The notes beneath the pieces are model-generated. The model was not told the DNA's origin, searched no databases, and saw only the letters and a program-made list of their open reading frames with translations. Shown piece after piece: positions 55,301 to 62,255 of a DNA stretch of 64,000 nucleotides. The position numbers and the translations under genes were made by a program. The stretch is from UKL13-3 sp964392775 (GTDB lineage Bacteria; Bacteroidota; Bacteroidia; UKL13-3): the NCBI GenBank assembly GCA_964392775.1, contig CAYMRD010000014.1:1-64000 (forward strand). The letters are read 5' to 3'. Positions within the stretch are counted from its first letter, which is position 1. Every line of letters starts with the position of its first letter.

Positions 55301-58300
55301 GAGTTGCTTTGGGAGATGTAACAACAGATTATGCAGGAACAACACGTGATGGCTCAACTCCTGATATTGGTTCGGTTGAGTTCGGAAGCGCAACAGGTTA
55401 TCCTGCTGTAACTGTTCAGCCTGCAGCAACTACAACAGTTTGTGCAGGGGCATCGGTGAGTACAATATCAGTAACAGCAACGGGATCAGGATTAGCATAC
55501 AGATGGCAGGTAAATGACGGATCGGGATGGGTAAATATTGGTGAGGATACTGCCGTGTATACCGGTTCGGGAAGCGAAGCTTTAACCATTACCAACCCTG
55601 ATGCAGCATACAGTGGTATGCAATACCGTGTGGTTGTAAGTGGTGTTTGCTCTCCGGCAGATACTTCTGATGCAGACACTTTGACAGTAACACCGGCTGT
55701 TACTTCAAATACCATTAGCGGAGATCAGACCATCTGTTCAGGCTCAGCACCAAACATGCTTACAGGCTCAACACCTGTTGGCGGAGATGGTTCATATACT
55801 TATTCTTGGCTGGTTTCAACAACATCAGCTACTGCCGGATTCAGTGCGATTCCGTCAACCAATGCGGTAGATTATACTCCGGGTTCATTGACACAAAATA
55901 CCTGGTATAGAAGAGTTGTAACATCGGGAACCTGCGCTTTTGATACATCTGCGGCAATTGAGATAACCATAAATCAGCCGGTTGCTGACAATACTGCAAC
56001 CGGAACCCAAACGATTTGTTCAGGTTCATCGCCTTCTGCTTTAACCGGATCAACCCCAACAGGTGGAGATGGTGTAACATATACCTATGCTTGGTTGGCT
56101 TCAACAAGTTCAGCCACCTCAGGATTTGCAGCGGCAGGAGGAACAGATAATACCCAGAACTATGCTCCTGGTGTATTGACTCAAAACACATGGTACAAAC
56201 GTGTTGTTACCTCTGGTGCATGTGCAAATGATACTTCGGCTGCAGTTGCTGTTACAGTAACGCCTGCTATTGCCGCAAATACTCTAAGCAGTGATCAAAC
56301 AATTGTGAGTGGTACATCAGCGGCTACAATTACCGGATCAGGTCCTTCGGGAGGAACAGGAACTTATGCATACAGCTGGTTGGTTTCTACTACTTCGGCC
56401 ACAGCCGGATTCAGTGCCATTCCTTCAAGCAATACTCAGGATTATGCTCCGGGTACTTTGTCTCAGAATACCTGGTACAGACGGTTGGTTATCTCGGGAA
56501 GCTGTTCTGATACTTCTGCAGCAACGGAAATCAATGTTGTTCCTGCGATTACGCTGAATACTGTTACAGGTGCTCAAACCATTTGTTCGGCTTCTGCAGC
56601 TGCTTCCTTAACCGGATCAGCACCTTCAGGCGGAACTGGAACTTATACTTATACATGGTTGATTTCAACAACTTCGGCCACAACCGGATTCAGTGCCATT
56701 CCTTCAAGCAATACACAAAACTATGCTCCGGGCACTTTGTCTCAAAACACATGGTACAGAAGATATGTAGTATCAGGACCTGCAGCAGATACATCAGTGG
56801 CAGTTTTAGTTACGGTTAATCAACCAATCGCAACCAACAGCATCACAGGCTCTGCTCAAACCATTTGTTCGGGTTCAGTACCTAATTCGATTACCGCTTC
56901 AGTTGCAACAGGCGGAGATGGCTCAACCTATACGTATGAGTGGTTGTCTTCTACAACATCTGCAACAACAGGATTTGCTGCTGCAACCGGAACAAACAAT
57001 ACCGTTAATTATTCTCCGGCTACATTAACTCAAACAACGTGGTATAAACGCGTAGTTACTTCGGGTACATGTGCTAAGGATACAACCAGTGCAGTACAGA
57101 TTACTGTAAACGCTGCCGGAACATGGACAGGCGCAACCAGCTCTGCATGGAATAATACAGCAAACTGGAGCTGTCCGCTGGTTCCAACTTCTGCAACTAA
57201 TGTAATCATTCCATCAACCGATGTAACCAATATGCCGGTTGTAACAGATGCCCAACAAGTAGCTAACCTAACCATTCAATCGGGTGCTACACTTACTTTA
57301 AATGCTTCAGCATCTCAGTTGAGCATTTTTGGAACGATTACCAATAATGGAACATTCAGCAATACCAATGGTAAAGTGGTTCTGTCAGGAAGTGCAACAC
57401 AAACGGTACCAGCCGGTACGTATGCAAAACTGCAAATCAACAATGCAGCAAACGTAAATCTGGGTGGTGCAGTAATCTTAACCGATTCATTGATATTGGT
57501 AAACGGTAAGCTGAACCTGGGAGCAAACAATTTAACCTTAGGTAATGCTTCTTATGCATCATCCGGAACAGCTACAAGTTATGTTGCAACCAACGGAACA
57601 GGAAGTGTAACGGTTCAAAATGTAGGATCAACAGGTAAAACAGCAGCAGTTGTATTGCCGGTTGGTAACAGCACCTTCAACCCTGCGGTGTTAACCAATA
57701 CAGGAACAACCGATTCGTATACAGTATCTGTAATTGACAGTATCACCGAAACGTATTCAGGTTCAACTCCAACAGGATTGAAACTGACATCAGACGTGGT
57801 GAACAGAACCTGGATCATCAATGAAGGTGTAGCTGGCGGAAGCAATGCAACGGTAACATTACAGTGGGCCGGAACAGATGAGTTGTCAGGCTTCATCAGA
57901 TCATCATCATATATTGGTCGCCACAATGGAACCAATTGGGCAAGCAGTGCTGCATCATCGGCATCAGGATCTGATCCATACACCCAAACACTAACAGGTG
58001 TAACATCATTCTCTCCATTTGGAGTGGGAAGCGGAAGTGCATTGCCTGTGGAAATGTTAAGCTTCACAGCGGCTAAACACAACGAAACAGTAACCTTAAA
58101 CTGGGTAACAGCAAGTGAAGTTAACAACGATCATTTTGTTGTACAACGTTCGGTTGATGGTGTTGTGTTTGAAAATATCGGAATGGTTAAAGGACGCGGA
58201 ACCACTTCAATGGTGTCGAACTATAGCTATATTGATGCAAGCGCAGCTTCGTTGGGTGTGAGTGTGGTATACTACCGCCTGCAACAAGTTGATTACGATA

Positions 58301-58614
58301 GCCGCAGTGCCCATTCAAAAGTGGTAACAGTGGATATGGGTGCAACAACAAGTGCAATGCAGGTTTCTGTATCGCCAAATCCATTTACAGATTACACAAG
58401 TGTATCGGTGAATGCAACAGTAGCATCAAGATCAACACTGAAAGTAACCGATATTCAGGGTCGTTTGGTATTTGAAAAACCAATTGAACTGGAAGCCGGA
58501 ATGAATACTGTTTTGATTGATGAACTGGCAGCTTCGGCATACTCAGGTATTTACTTTGTAAGTATTGTAACACCAACCGAATCAATCGTTACACGTATTG
58601 TAAAAGCGAAATAA
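46336..58614 (+). CDS. Giant T9SS-exported beta-helix and Ig-like surface protein
   Basis: 4092 residues. A signal peptide ends TRTFAQ. Three long parallel beta-helix regions (~45-1140, 1290-2150, 2305-3015), rich in ISNNTF-like turns, alternate with two similar linker modules at ~1151-1255 and ~2160-2265 (YKKSTDDNVFGGN). Then come an Ig-like domain, five ~93-residue tandem repeats (~3122-3594), a segment with GTWTGATSSAWNNTANWSC, an LPVEMLSF module and a type A sorting domain (VSPNPFTDY to the C-terminal KAK). Probably a surface adhesin or glycan-binding protein. An alternative ATG 46372 follows AAGGAGG. Confidence 0.9.
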   Translation: MNPTTTTQTRRSMRSSLWKLTQVRAPKWTIAVLLLFLMTRTFAQVDVTASGGTIPSASYLTLKEAFDSINSGAHQGVITIGISANTSEAASAVLNESGGTASYSAITISPTGGGARTITGAITDGPLVDLNGADNVTIDGLNTGGNSLTISNTGVGATASTIRFIADASTNVVNNTTVTGSTTGLGVVFFSTGTVTGNYGNKISNCNITAAGSNYPLNGVYSLGTSDLIDNSNDSLDNNNISDYYSAASATSGIQLVATNAGNSEWVITNNKLFQSETRLYTTANIHNGINIGSGSGYTITGNTIGFANASGTGTTNLVGSSAIPAGFPALYSVAGTPNATRYIAINCAFTAGGAVSSVQNNTIGGFALYTSSNASTFNGIWCGINITSGNADIGTTSGNTIGSTSDRGSIYTACTVTGGAVVGIYATSGNTVNIQNNSIGGINASGTIPTTAGGFVGIDVAGAGDFSIKYNTLGNELDSNIRIGYFTDGGLSNTGLATSTTGTAALMGIRSAATGNTLSIISNTFRGMQVSSTLATVTGINSLGAMTGTDPSVSIDTNSLGTSAQNWVIYVFPNGGVLTGIALSNTVATTHTIRANDIRGITYSVSGTGGHTYINLTGATAADNVSTISNNTFTNLSVGSSGAITFISHNYAIAATGTLTIDGNAIVTAFNRTVVSGSAVIISNTFTASVAGATCIYTNNNFSDITLFGGAGALTGFSGSGAVARTVTGNVFSNWNHQGTGTVIGVNLTAWGAGISDVSNNTVQDITGGSAISAFVLGASGTGTSLTASLNQVYNINGTGASGNLTGISIGNIATTMNVHNNSIRVLKANGASATAVGMVVTGATNTGFITNVWQNAVDSLIGSGATAPTVWGIQVNGGADVRIYRNKIHTLSATAAVANFAVTGLVFTGATTITAYNNLIGNLTAPAGNGPDIIRGIDIRSIGVGRTYNIYNNTVYINASSTGLNFGTTGIFHGSHIDPTNGTLNLRNNIIVNTSTANGTGFTVAFRRSAGVANQLNNYGSASNNNLFYAGTPGASNLIYFDGVSSAETIGDYKGGAFTAGTIAPRDASSVSESVTFLSTDPESPNFLHVDGSIASQTESGGEEIDVVADDYDGDARGPYPLTGEVNGGGIAPDIGADEFDGKFLDLNAPVISYSALSDTTVSASRVLIATITDLSKVDSTANKPRVYFKKSTNADAFGTNDNTFNGWKWVEATNTGSPFSFTMDYTLLTGGGVSAGTVIQYFVAAQDLVSPTPNVGASPAAGFEGTSVSAVLSAPTTPGQFAVYGSWSGDYTIGGTAMGPDSINGYVTLSEAFADTKVGVVRSIYITDGGDGYSSTPTVQFTGGGGSGAAATATITGGVVTQIKMTNYGTGYTSAPTIDFIGGTPVTPATATANLSTSRALSSATVLEFGAGYNPDLEDGFPINVIAITNASSDNTLTIRPALGVTTTITGSSASPLINLDGANYVIIDGRAGGTGSTNALTIENTSTAATASTIRFINEASNDTIKYCDIKGASTTNSTGTVVFGTTTGSNGNDNNVLDYCNIYDASTGTPQHAINAVGSTTNAATFNDNCTVSNCNIYNFFTTAGGGSRGLNIGVGNSGWTVTGNSFYQTATRSGSTSVVQFLSATPSNNTVGFTITNNYFGGTEPHAEGGMCTFTAGSAASELRSIIFVTAAAVPNSFQGNVFKNISFSSAYAGGNAQCLLQTNVANMNIGTESPNYFGDSTDAGSITVSVNGANFSAMVVGFGGAGTFNIQNNIISGITMTGATGACRGISVGNAGNFALTATISGNQIGSITNSVGLTSNTNGAVQGIFYNANSSTALQTITNNRITNLTSTGGGSANTVIGISCTTTTCSYNISGNSISNLSTNSTATANTVIGIHYAATAAGATVSQNKIYNLSSTATSAASQVMGILYAGPTTGSNIISKNRIYACSFASGLATANLYGLRQTAGSNTTVHNNEISLGADANNSFIANGIIYGIYEQTGANRYYYNSVRLVGSDVANTAASYAFYTALTGGTREYINNSFSNERSYAVASSSQTIKNIAAYYAGVPSAGALSGATINNNLYYAPGTDGVLIVNNTNVNYLTLPEWTAVATAHDANSVSADPMYNSYTSLLPFDSTGLMQGATVSVTDDIDGTLRTLPLMGAYETTGDISAPMIASDKLTNTTLLTNRSVSIAISDHSSVDTTANAPRVYYKKSTDDNVFGGNTSADNGWKWVATTSTSSPFSFTIDYSILTGGSVVSGDVIQYFVVAQDLAGTPHVGASTPVGFAGTSVSVISAAPTSPNSYTILPILSSPLNVGTGETYTSLTGNGGLFEAINGAALGGNTVVNITSDLTETGVHQLNPTGLAGFTLTIQPVEDEVKVISGANLGAAMVRLYGVSGITIDGRFAGSGRYLRFVNTNTATGSGTAVIGIDNSASDITLRNCVIESNSSSTGTGNVLVGNASNITLLQNTLRNAVGTPGTAGVPHSLLRFNSSSATRIFIGSTDPADSNSFVNFTASAIVANNLAVGDSVIVLNNNFYQTGARTGTLVNIALGGGNGHNISNNHFFQQSGAITGTYSAINITTTSGSGHTISGNTIGGSDTEMAGASLSAQAGSNIITLTAAAGGSLSTIQSNQIGNISIAGGSVASKMLNMTAGNVMVSSNTIGGTLIAPQTITVANNDIHAMSYSGVNSITIDNNLIGNMDHTTVAAAATVGIIVTGGTPKITNNTIHDISTTSTGSGSFVFGGGNAQWTYGIGVGNSTTPILDTIANNTIYNISRNNVLSGTYNMAGIAIQNATAGSLIQANRVYGFSNATVGSASMWGIYAHSGSASYVNNQISFPSPASGAVMTLLVRGIEVNAPASTTNSFYYNSVSIGGSMTSALSTYAFFRNGTGSNTLAVSNNIFYNRVTGLGNHYAIGSNSANVTGFTNTNNLFVDSLPTAKIAMIPISNPVSLDTWNTETGGSANLADSTKLLTVADLFPNASTGDLSTTHCRVSNAGVALGDVTTDYAGTTRDGSTPDIGSVEFGSATGYPAVTVQPAATTTVCAGASVSTISVTATGSGLAYRWQVNDGSGWVNIGEDTAVYTGSGSEALTITNPDAAYSGMQYRVVVSGVCSPADTSDADTLTVTPAVTSNTISGDQTICSGSAPNMLTGSTPVGGDGSYTYSWLVSTTSATAGFSAIPSTNAVDYTPGSLTQNTWYRRVVTSGTCAFDTSAAIEITINQPVADNTATGTQTICSGSSPSALTGSTPTGGDGVTYTYAWLASTSSATSGFAAAGGTDNTQNYAPGVLTQNTWYKRVVTSGACANDTSAAVAVTVTPAIAANTLSSDQTIVSGTSAATITGSGPSGGTGTYAYSWLVSTTSATAGFSAIPSSNTQDYAPGTLSQNTWYRRLVISGSCSDTSAATEINVVPAITLNTVTGAQTICSASAAASLTGSAPSGGTGTYTYTWLISTTSATTGFSAIPSSNTQNYAPGTLSQNTWYRRYVVSGPAADTSVAVLVTVNQPIATNSITGSAQTICSGSVPNSITASVATGGDGSTYTYEWLSSTTSATTGFAAATGTNNTVNYSPATLTQTTWYKRVVTSGTCAKDTTSAVQITVNAAGTWTGATSSAWNNTANWSCPLVPTSATNVIIPSTDVTNMPVVTDAQQVANLTIQSGATLTLNASASQLSIFGTITNNGTFSNTNGKVVLSGSATQTVPAGTYAKLQINNAANVNLGGAVILTDSLILVNGKLNLGANNLTLGNASYASSGTATSYVATNGTGSVTVQNVGSTGKTAAVVLPVGNSTFNPAVLTNTGTTDSYTVSVIDSITETYSGSTPTGLKLTSDVVNRTWIINEGVAGGSNATVTLQWAGTDELSGFIRSSSYIGRHNGTNWASSAASSASGSDPYTQTLTGVTSFSPFGVGSGSALPVEMLSFTAAKHNETVTLNWVTASEVNNDHFVVQRSVDGVVFENIGMVKGRGTTSMVSNYSYIDASAASLGVSVVYYRLQQVDYDSRSAHSKVVTVDMGATTSAMQVSVSPNPFTDYTSVSVNATVASRSTLKVTDIQGRLVFEKPIELEAGMNTVLIDELAASAYSGIYFVSIVTPTESIVTRIVKAK
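55700..57116 (+). repeat. Five tandem Ig-like coding repeats
   Basis: Units of about 280 bp begin near 55700, 55976, 56266, 56545 and 56819. Each encodes QTICSGS-type, TYTYSWLVSTTSAT-type and TQNTWYRRVVTSGTC-type stretches. Unit 3 has QTIVSGT instead of QTICSGS, and units 3-4 have GGTGTY where others have GGDG. Confidence 0.85.
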
Positions 58615-58645
58615 CCAATAGCTTAAAACAATCGTTTAAAGTAAA

Positions 58646-58677
58646 AGAGGAGTAAGGAAACTTACTCCTCTTTTTTT
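58646..58677 (+). terminator. Terminator of the giant gene
   Basis: AGAGGAGTAAG and CTTACTCCTCT form a perfect 11-bp stem with a GAAA loop and a following T run. Confidence 0.95.
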
Positions 58678-58756
58678 ATGCGCGGGGTTCATGTTTTGAT
58701 TCAATCATTTTGAAATAAGTTTTGAATCCTATATTTTGGTTTTTTATATCCCTGTT

Positions 58757-59185
58757 ATGAAAAAACTATTTTTCCTGATTGTTCTGTTTGCTCCGTGTTT
58801 CCTGTTTGCTCAAACGTGCAGCGATACCCTGTACATTAAGCGAGACAGGTGTTTTATGAATGGGAAAAAGTTGAGCATTACAGATTTAAACAAGCTTCTT
58901 AAAACAAACGACTCCGCATATACTGAAATAAAGATGTATTCGAATGTCTACGTGGCCGATGTGATTGTTTCGGGAGTAGCCGGTTTTGCGTTGGGTTATA
59001 GTTTGGGGGCTTTTATTGCAAGTTCTTCTCATGATATCAATACAACACTTTTTTTAAGTTCCGCCTTGATTGGGTTTACAACACTCGCATGGTCAATTCA
59101 TTTAGGGCGTAGTGTTGAAGTTCATCTTCGCAACGCTGTTGATATTTACAACCGGAAATACTTGTCGGAGTGTTCCGGGAAATAG
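58757..59185 (+). CDS. Hypothetical signal-peptide protein with two hydrophobic segments
   Basis: 142 residues from ATG 58757 (MKKLFFLIVLFAPCFLFAQ, a standard signal peptide). The mature part starts TCSDTLYIKRDRCFMNGKK and has two hydrophobic stretches at about 65-83 and 91-110, then a basic end. I do not recognise the family. It has its own start after the giant gene's terminator, and repeat copy D begins 18 nt after its stop. Confidence 0.6.
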   Translation: MKKLFFLIVLFAPCFLFAQTCSDTLYIKRDRCFMNGKKLSITDLNKLLKTNDSAYTEIKMYSNVYVADVIVSGVAGFALGYSLGAFIASSSHDINTTLFLSSALIGFTTLAWSIHLGRSVEVHLRNAVDIYNRKYLSECSGK

Positions 59186-59203
59186 TTTCTTTGTATTATC
59201 TTA

Positions 59204-59355
59204 TGACTATCCGAATATTGTCAACTAAACGTCTTCTATCCTCCGCACACCCTAATTCTAAAGGGAATTCCGCGCACAATACTTTTATGAAGTGTGCGCT
59301 TGGTCCCCTTCAGGGCAGGGGAAGCGAGGGCGGGTTGACATCTTTCCAATAGTCA
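59204..59355 (+). repeat. MITE-like palindromic repeat, copy D
   Basis: TGACTATCCGAATATTGTCA at the left faces TTGACATCTTTCCAATAGTC at the right (16 of 21 end positions match). The core ACTTTTATGAAGTGTGCGC matches copy B. It is 152 bp and its right end is 9 nt upstream of the small zinc-ribbon gene. Confidence 0.85.
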
Positions 59356-59364
59356 GTTTGTATT

Positions 59365-59553
59365 ATGCAATTCGGTTTTCAACAATGCCCTTATTGTGGC
59401 AGCACCTCAGGTTTTGTGTATGTACACGGGCATTACCAGTGCAAATGCTGCCATCAAAATGTGATGCCCTGTTGCGGAGGGGAGCAAAGTGAAGATGTTT
59501 CAGATGAGGATATACAGGAGCCATCCGACCCTGAAAATATAGCAGATGTTTAG
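59365..59553 (+). CDS. Small zinc-ribbon-like protein
   Basis: 62 residues. CPYCGS at 8-13 and then CKCCHQN and PCCGG provide two cysteine clusters for a possible zinc ribbon; the second half (QSEDVSDEDIQEPSDPE) is strongly acidic. I believe short proteins starting MQFGF-CPYCGS occur in Bacteroidota but cannot verify this. The gene starts 9 nt after a MITE-like repeat, which could supply its promoter. Confidence 0.6.
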   Translation: MQFGFQQCPYCGSTSGFVYVHGHYQCKCCHQNVMPCCGGEQSEDVSDEDIQEPSDPENIADV

Positions 59554-59783
59554 TTGTTCCCGAAGGAGAGGAGTGTAAGGCCTCTGACGACTTTCCGGAG
59601 TTCGTCAGGCTGGGGGGGGCATTTCAGAGAAGATGCTCATTCTACGTTTTAAAATCTTTGATGGTGAGTGTTTTATAAGAGCAATGTGATGCGTTGCAAA
59701 ACCCGGTAAAAATACCGAGAATAAAGGGGGCGCATTCTGATAGAGAAAACCGGCAACCGTTAAATGGTTGTCGGCTTTTTTTG
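59554..59783 (+). other. Untranslated region with hairpins, ending in a terminator
   Basis: 230 bp without an ORF between the zinc-ribbon gene and sufB. It holds an imperfect hairpin around CTGACGACTTTCCGGAGTTC near 59585-59610, a CGGTA/TACCG hairpin near 59704-59718 and a terminator at the end. It could be a 3' UTR or an independent small RNA; no known RNA family was recognised. Confidence 0.35.
59750..59783 (+). terminator. Terminator upstream of sufB
   Basis: CCGGCAACC faces GGTTGTCGG with a 7-nt loop, followed by CTTTTTTT. It separates the small-gene transcript from the sufB promoter. Confidence 0.85.
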
Positions 59784-59841
59784 TGGAAAGAACTTTAAAC
59801 GAATAGTTTAGACTAATTATAGATAAGTCGTATTCTTGTCG

Positions 59842-59849
59842 TACATTTG
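59842..59849 (+). promoter_or_regulatory. -7 box of the suf operon
   Basis: TACATTTG, a perfect TAnnTTTG, ends 13 nt before ATG 59863. It rules out the upstream TTG at 59836 as a start since that would precede the transcript. Confidence 0.6.
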
Positions 59850-59862
59850 CTCGCAATTTCCC

Positions 59863-61308
59863 ATGACAGAAGAAACAAATATTATAGATCAGGTTGTTAG
59901 TCAGGAGTATAAGTATGGCTTTACGACTAATATTGAGATGGATACGGCTCCGAAAGGATTGTCGGAAGACATCGTTCGCTTTATTTCGGCTAAGAAAAAC
60001 GAGCCGGAATGGATGCTGGAGTATCGCTTGAAAGCCTACCGCCATTGGCTTACGCTGGATGAGCCGGTTTGGCAGAATTTCAAGTATCCACCCATCAACT
60101 ACCAGGATATCATCTTTTATGCGGCTCCCAAAGAAAAGATTAAGCTTGATAGTCTGGATCAGGTAGACCCCGAATTGCTCAAAACATTTGAGAAATTGGG
60201 AATCTCCCTTACCGAACAAAAACGCCTGACAGGTGTTGCGGTAGATGCGGTATTCGACTCGGTCTCAATTGCCACCACATTTAAAGACCAGCTCAAGGAA
60301 AAAGGAATCATTTTCTGCTCCATGAGTGAGGCGGTTCACGAGCATCCCGAACTGGTAAAAAAATACCTGAGCTCGGTTGTGCCGTATACCGATAACTTTT
60401 TTGCAGCCCTTAACTCGGCTGTGTTTAGTGATGGTTCGTTCGTATACATTCCCAAAGGCGTTCGTTGCCCGATGGAACTCTCGACCTACTTCCGTATCAA
60501 TGCCGAAAATACAGGACAGTTTGAGCGTACGCTGATTGTGGCTGATGAAGGTTCTTATGTGAGTTACCTCGAAGGTTGTACCGCACCTATGCGCGATGAG
60601 AACCAGTTGCATGCCGCAGTGGTTGAACTGGTAGCGTTGGCAAACTCCGAAATCAAATACTCAACCGTTCAAAACTGGTATCCGGGCGATAAAGAGGGTA
60701 AAGGCGGTATCTATAATTTTGTAACCAAACGCGGAATTTGTTTGGGCGACCATTCTAAAATTAGCTGGACACAGGTAGAAACGGGTTCGGCCATTACCTG
60801 GAAATACCCAAGCTGTATCTTGAAAGGTGATTATTCGGTGGGCGAGTTTTTCTCGGTTGCCGTAACCAATAACCACCAACAAGCCGATACCGGAACCAAA
60901 ATGATCCATATCGGAAAGAACACACGCAGTCGCATTGTATCCAAAGGAATCTCTGCTGGTAAGTCGCATAACTCGTACCGAGGATTGGTGAAAGTGAACA
61001 AAAAAGCTGATCAGTCAAGGAACTATACGCAGTGCGACAGTATGCTGATTGGCGATCGTTGTGGAGCGCATACGTTCCCATACATCGAAATCAACAACCA
61101 AACTGCTACCGTTGAACACGAAGCCAGTACCTCCAAAATCGGGGAAGACCAGATTTTTTATTGTAACCAGCGTGGTATCGGAACCGAAGAAGCCATAGGA
61201 TTAATTGTAAATGGATTTTGCCGCGAGGTATTAAACCAGTTGCCAATGGAATTTGCCGTGGAAGCACAAAAATTATTGGCCGTATCATTAGAAGGCAGCG
61301 TGGGTTAA
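59863..61308 (+). CDS. sufB: Fe-S cluster assembly protein SufB
   Basis: 481 residues from ATG 59863. Typical blocks are KGVRCPMELSTYFRINAENT, YLEGCTAPMRDENQLHAAVV, KAGKSHNSY-like text here as AGKSHNSYRGLVKV, and the C-terminal REVLNQLPMEFAVEAQKLL. With SufC and SufD it forms the scaffold that builds Fe-S clusters. It is followed by sufC after 160 nt containing a hairpin and short tandem repeats. Confidence 0.97.
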   Translation: MTEETNIIDQVVSQEYKYGFTTNIEMDTAPKGLSEDIVRFISAKKNEPEWMLEYRLKAYRHWLTLDEPVWQNFKYPPINYQDIIFYAAPKEKIKLDSLDQVDPELLKTFEKLGISLTEQKRLTGVAVDAVFDSVSIATTFKDQLKEKGIIFCSMSEAVHEHPELVKKYLSSVVPYTDNFFAALNSAVFSDGSFVYIPKGVRCPMELSTYFRINAENTGQFERTLIVADEGSYVSYLEGCTAPMRDENQLHAAVVELVALANSEIKYSTVQNWYPGDKEGKGGIYNFVTKRGICLGDHSKISWTQVETGSAITWKYPSCILKGDYSVGEFFSVAVTNNHQQADTGTKMIHIGKNTRSRIVSKGISAGKSHNSYRGLVKVNKKADQSRNYTQCDSMLIGDRCGAHTFPYIEINNQTATVEHEASTSKIGEDQIFYCNQRGIGTEEAIGLIVNGFCREVLNQLPMEFAVEAQKLLAVSLEGSVG

Positions 61309-61316
61309 CCCCCGTA

Positions 61317-61338
61317 GAGACGTATAACTATACGTCTC
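61317..61338. repeat. TAGAGACG hairpin, copy 1
   Basis: GAGACGTATA and TATACGTCTC form a perfect 10-bp stem around AC, 8 nt after the sufB stop. A related hairpin follows sufC. No T run follows. Confidence 0.8.
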
Positions 61339-61437
61339 CAATAATTGATCAATTTATTGATCAATCAATTAATAGAATTAATAAAAACGAAATAAAAAGA
61401 TAAGAGCCGAAAGCCTTACGCCAATAGCTAATAGCTA

Positions 61438-61466
61438 AAGGCCAACCGCCAACCGCCAACCGCCAG
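61438..61466. repeat. CAACCGC tandem repeat before sufC
   Basis: The 7-mer CAACCGC is repeated about three times directly before the sufC ATG, after the words AATAGCTAATAGCTAAAGGC. It occupies the position of a ribosome-binding site. Confidence 0.7.
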
Positions 61467-61468
61467 AT

Positions 61469-62233
61469 ATGTTAGAAATAAAAGATTTAAAAGCAGAAAT
61501 TGAAGGAAAGAAAATCCTGAACGGAATTAATTTAGTTGTAAAACCGGGTGAAGTACATGCCATCATGGGACCAAACGGTGCCGGTAAAAGTACCTTGTCA
61601 TCGGTATTGGCCGGACGTGCAGATTATGCCGTAACCGGAGGCGAGGTTTCGTTCAATGACAAAGACCTGTTGGAGATGTCGCCTGAAGACCGCGCCCGTG
61701 AAGGCGTTTTCTTGGCCTTCCAATATCCTGTTGAGATTCCGGGTGTAAGCACCACCAATTTCTTAAAAACCGCTATCAACGAAAAACGCAAATACAACGG
61801 ATTGGAGCCAATGGAGGCTACCGATTTCCTGAAGTTCATGCGCGAAAAAATGGAGATGATGGAGATGGATAAAGCGTTGACCTCACGTTCGTTAAACGAA
61901 GGTTTTAGTGGCGGAGAGAAAAAACGCAATGAAGTTTTCCAAATGGCGATGTTGGAACCTACGTTGGCAATTATGGATGAAACCGATTCGGGTTTGGATA
62001 TTGACGCCTTGCGTTTGGTATCGGCCGGAGTAAACAAATTAAAAGATGGCAAACGTTCGTTTGTGGTAATTACCCACTACCAACGTTTGTTGGATTATAT
62101 CGTTCCTGATTTTGTACATGTATTGTACAAAGGCCGCATTGTAAAAAGCGGAGATGCAAGTTTGGCCAAAGAGTTGGAGGTAAAAGGATACGACTGGATT
62201 AAAAACGAAGTTGAGGCAGGCGCCAACGTTTAA
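61469..62233 (+). CDS. sufC: Fe-S cluster assembly ATPase SufC
   Basis: 254 residues of the ABC ATPase fold. Walker A is GPNGAGKST (34-42), the signature is FSGGEKKRNEVFQM, and Walker B is LAIMDETDSGLDIDAL, including the SufC-specific EKKR stretch. It drives conformational change of SufB-SufD. It lies between sufB and sufD in the usual order. Confidence 0.97.
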   Translation: MLEIKDLKAEIEGKKILNGINLVVKPGEVHAIMGPNGAGKSTLSSVLAGRADYAVTGGEVSFNDKDLLEMSPEDRAREGVFLAFQYPVEIPGVSTTNFLKTAINEKRKYNGLEPMEATDFLKFMREKMEMMEMDKALTSRSLNEGFSGGEKKRNEVFQMAMLEPTLAIMDETDSGLDIDALRLVSAGVNKLKDGKRSFVVITHYQRLLDYIVPDFVHVLYKGRIVKSGDASLAKELEVKGYDWIKNEVEAGANV

Positions 62234-62255
62234 TTAATTATCGGATCAGGTGTAG

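Noticed and set aside
59170..59492. Small plus-strand ORFs over repeat copy D
   Set aside because: They run through the inverted repeat and have no family pattern; only the zinc-ribbon ORF at 59365 is supported.
59605..60219. 204-residue minus-strand ORF over the sufB start
   Set aside because: Covers the sufB promoter and first codons; no family pattern.
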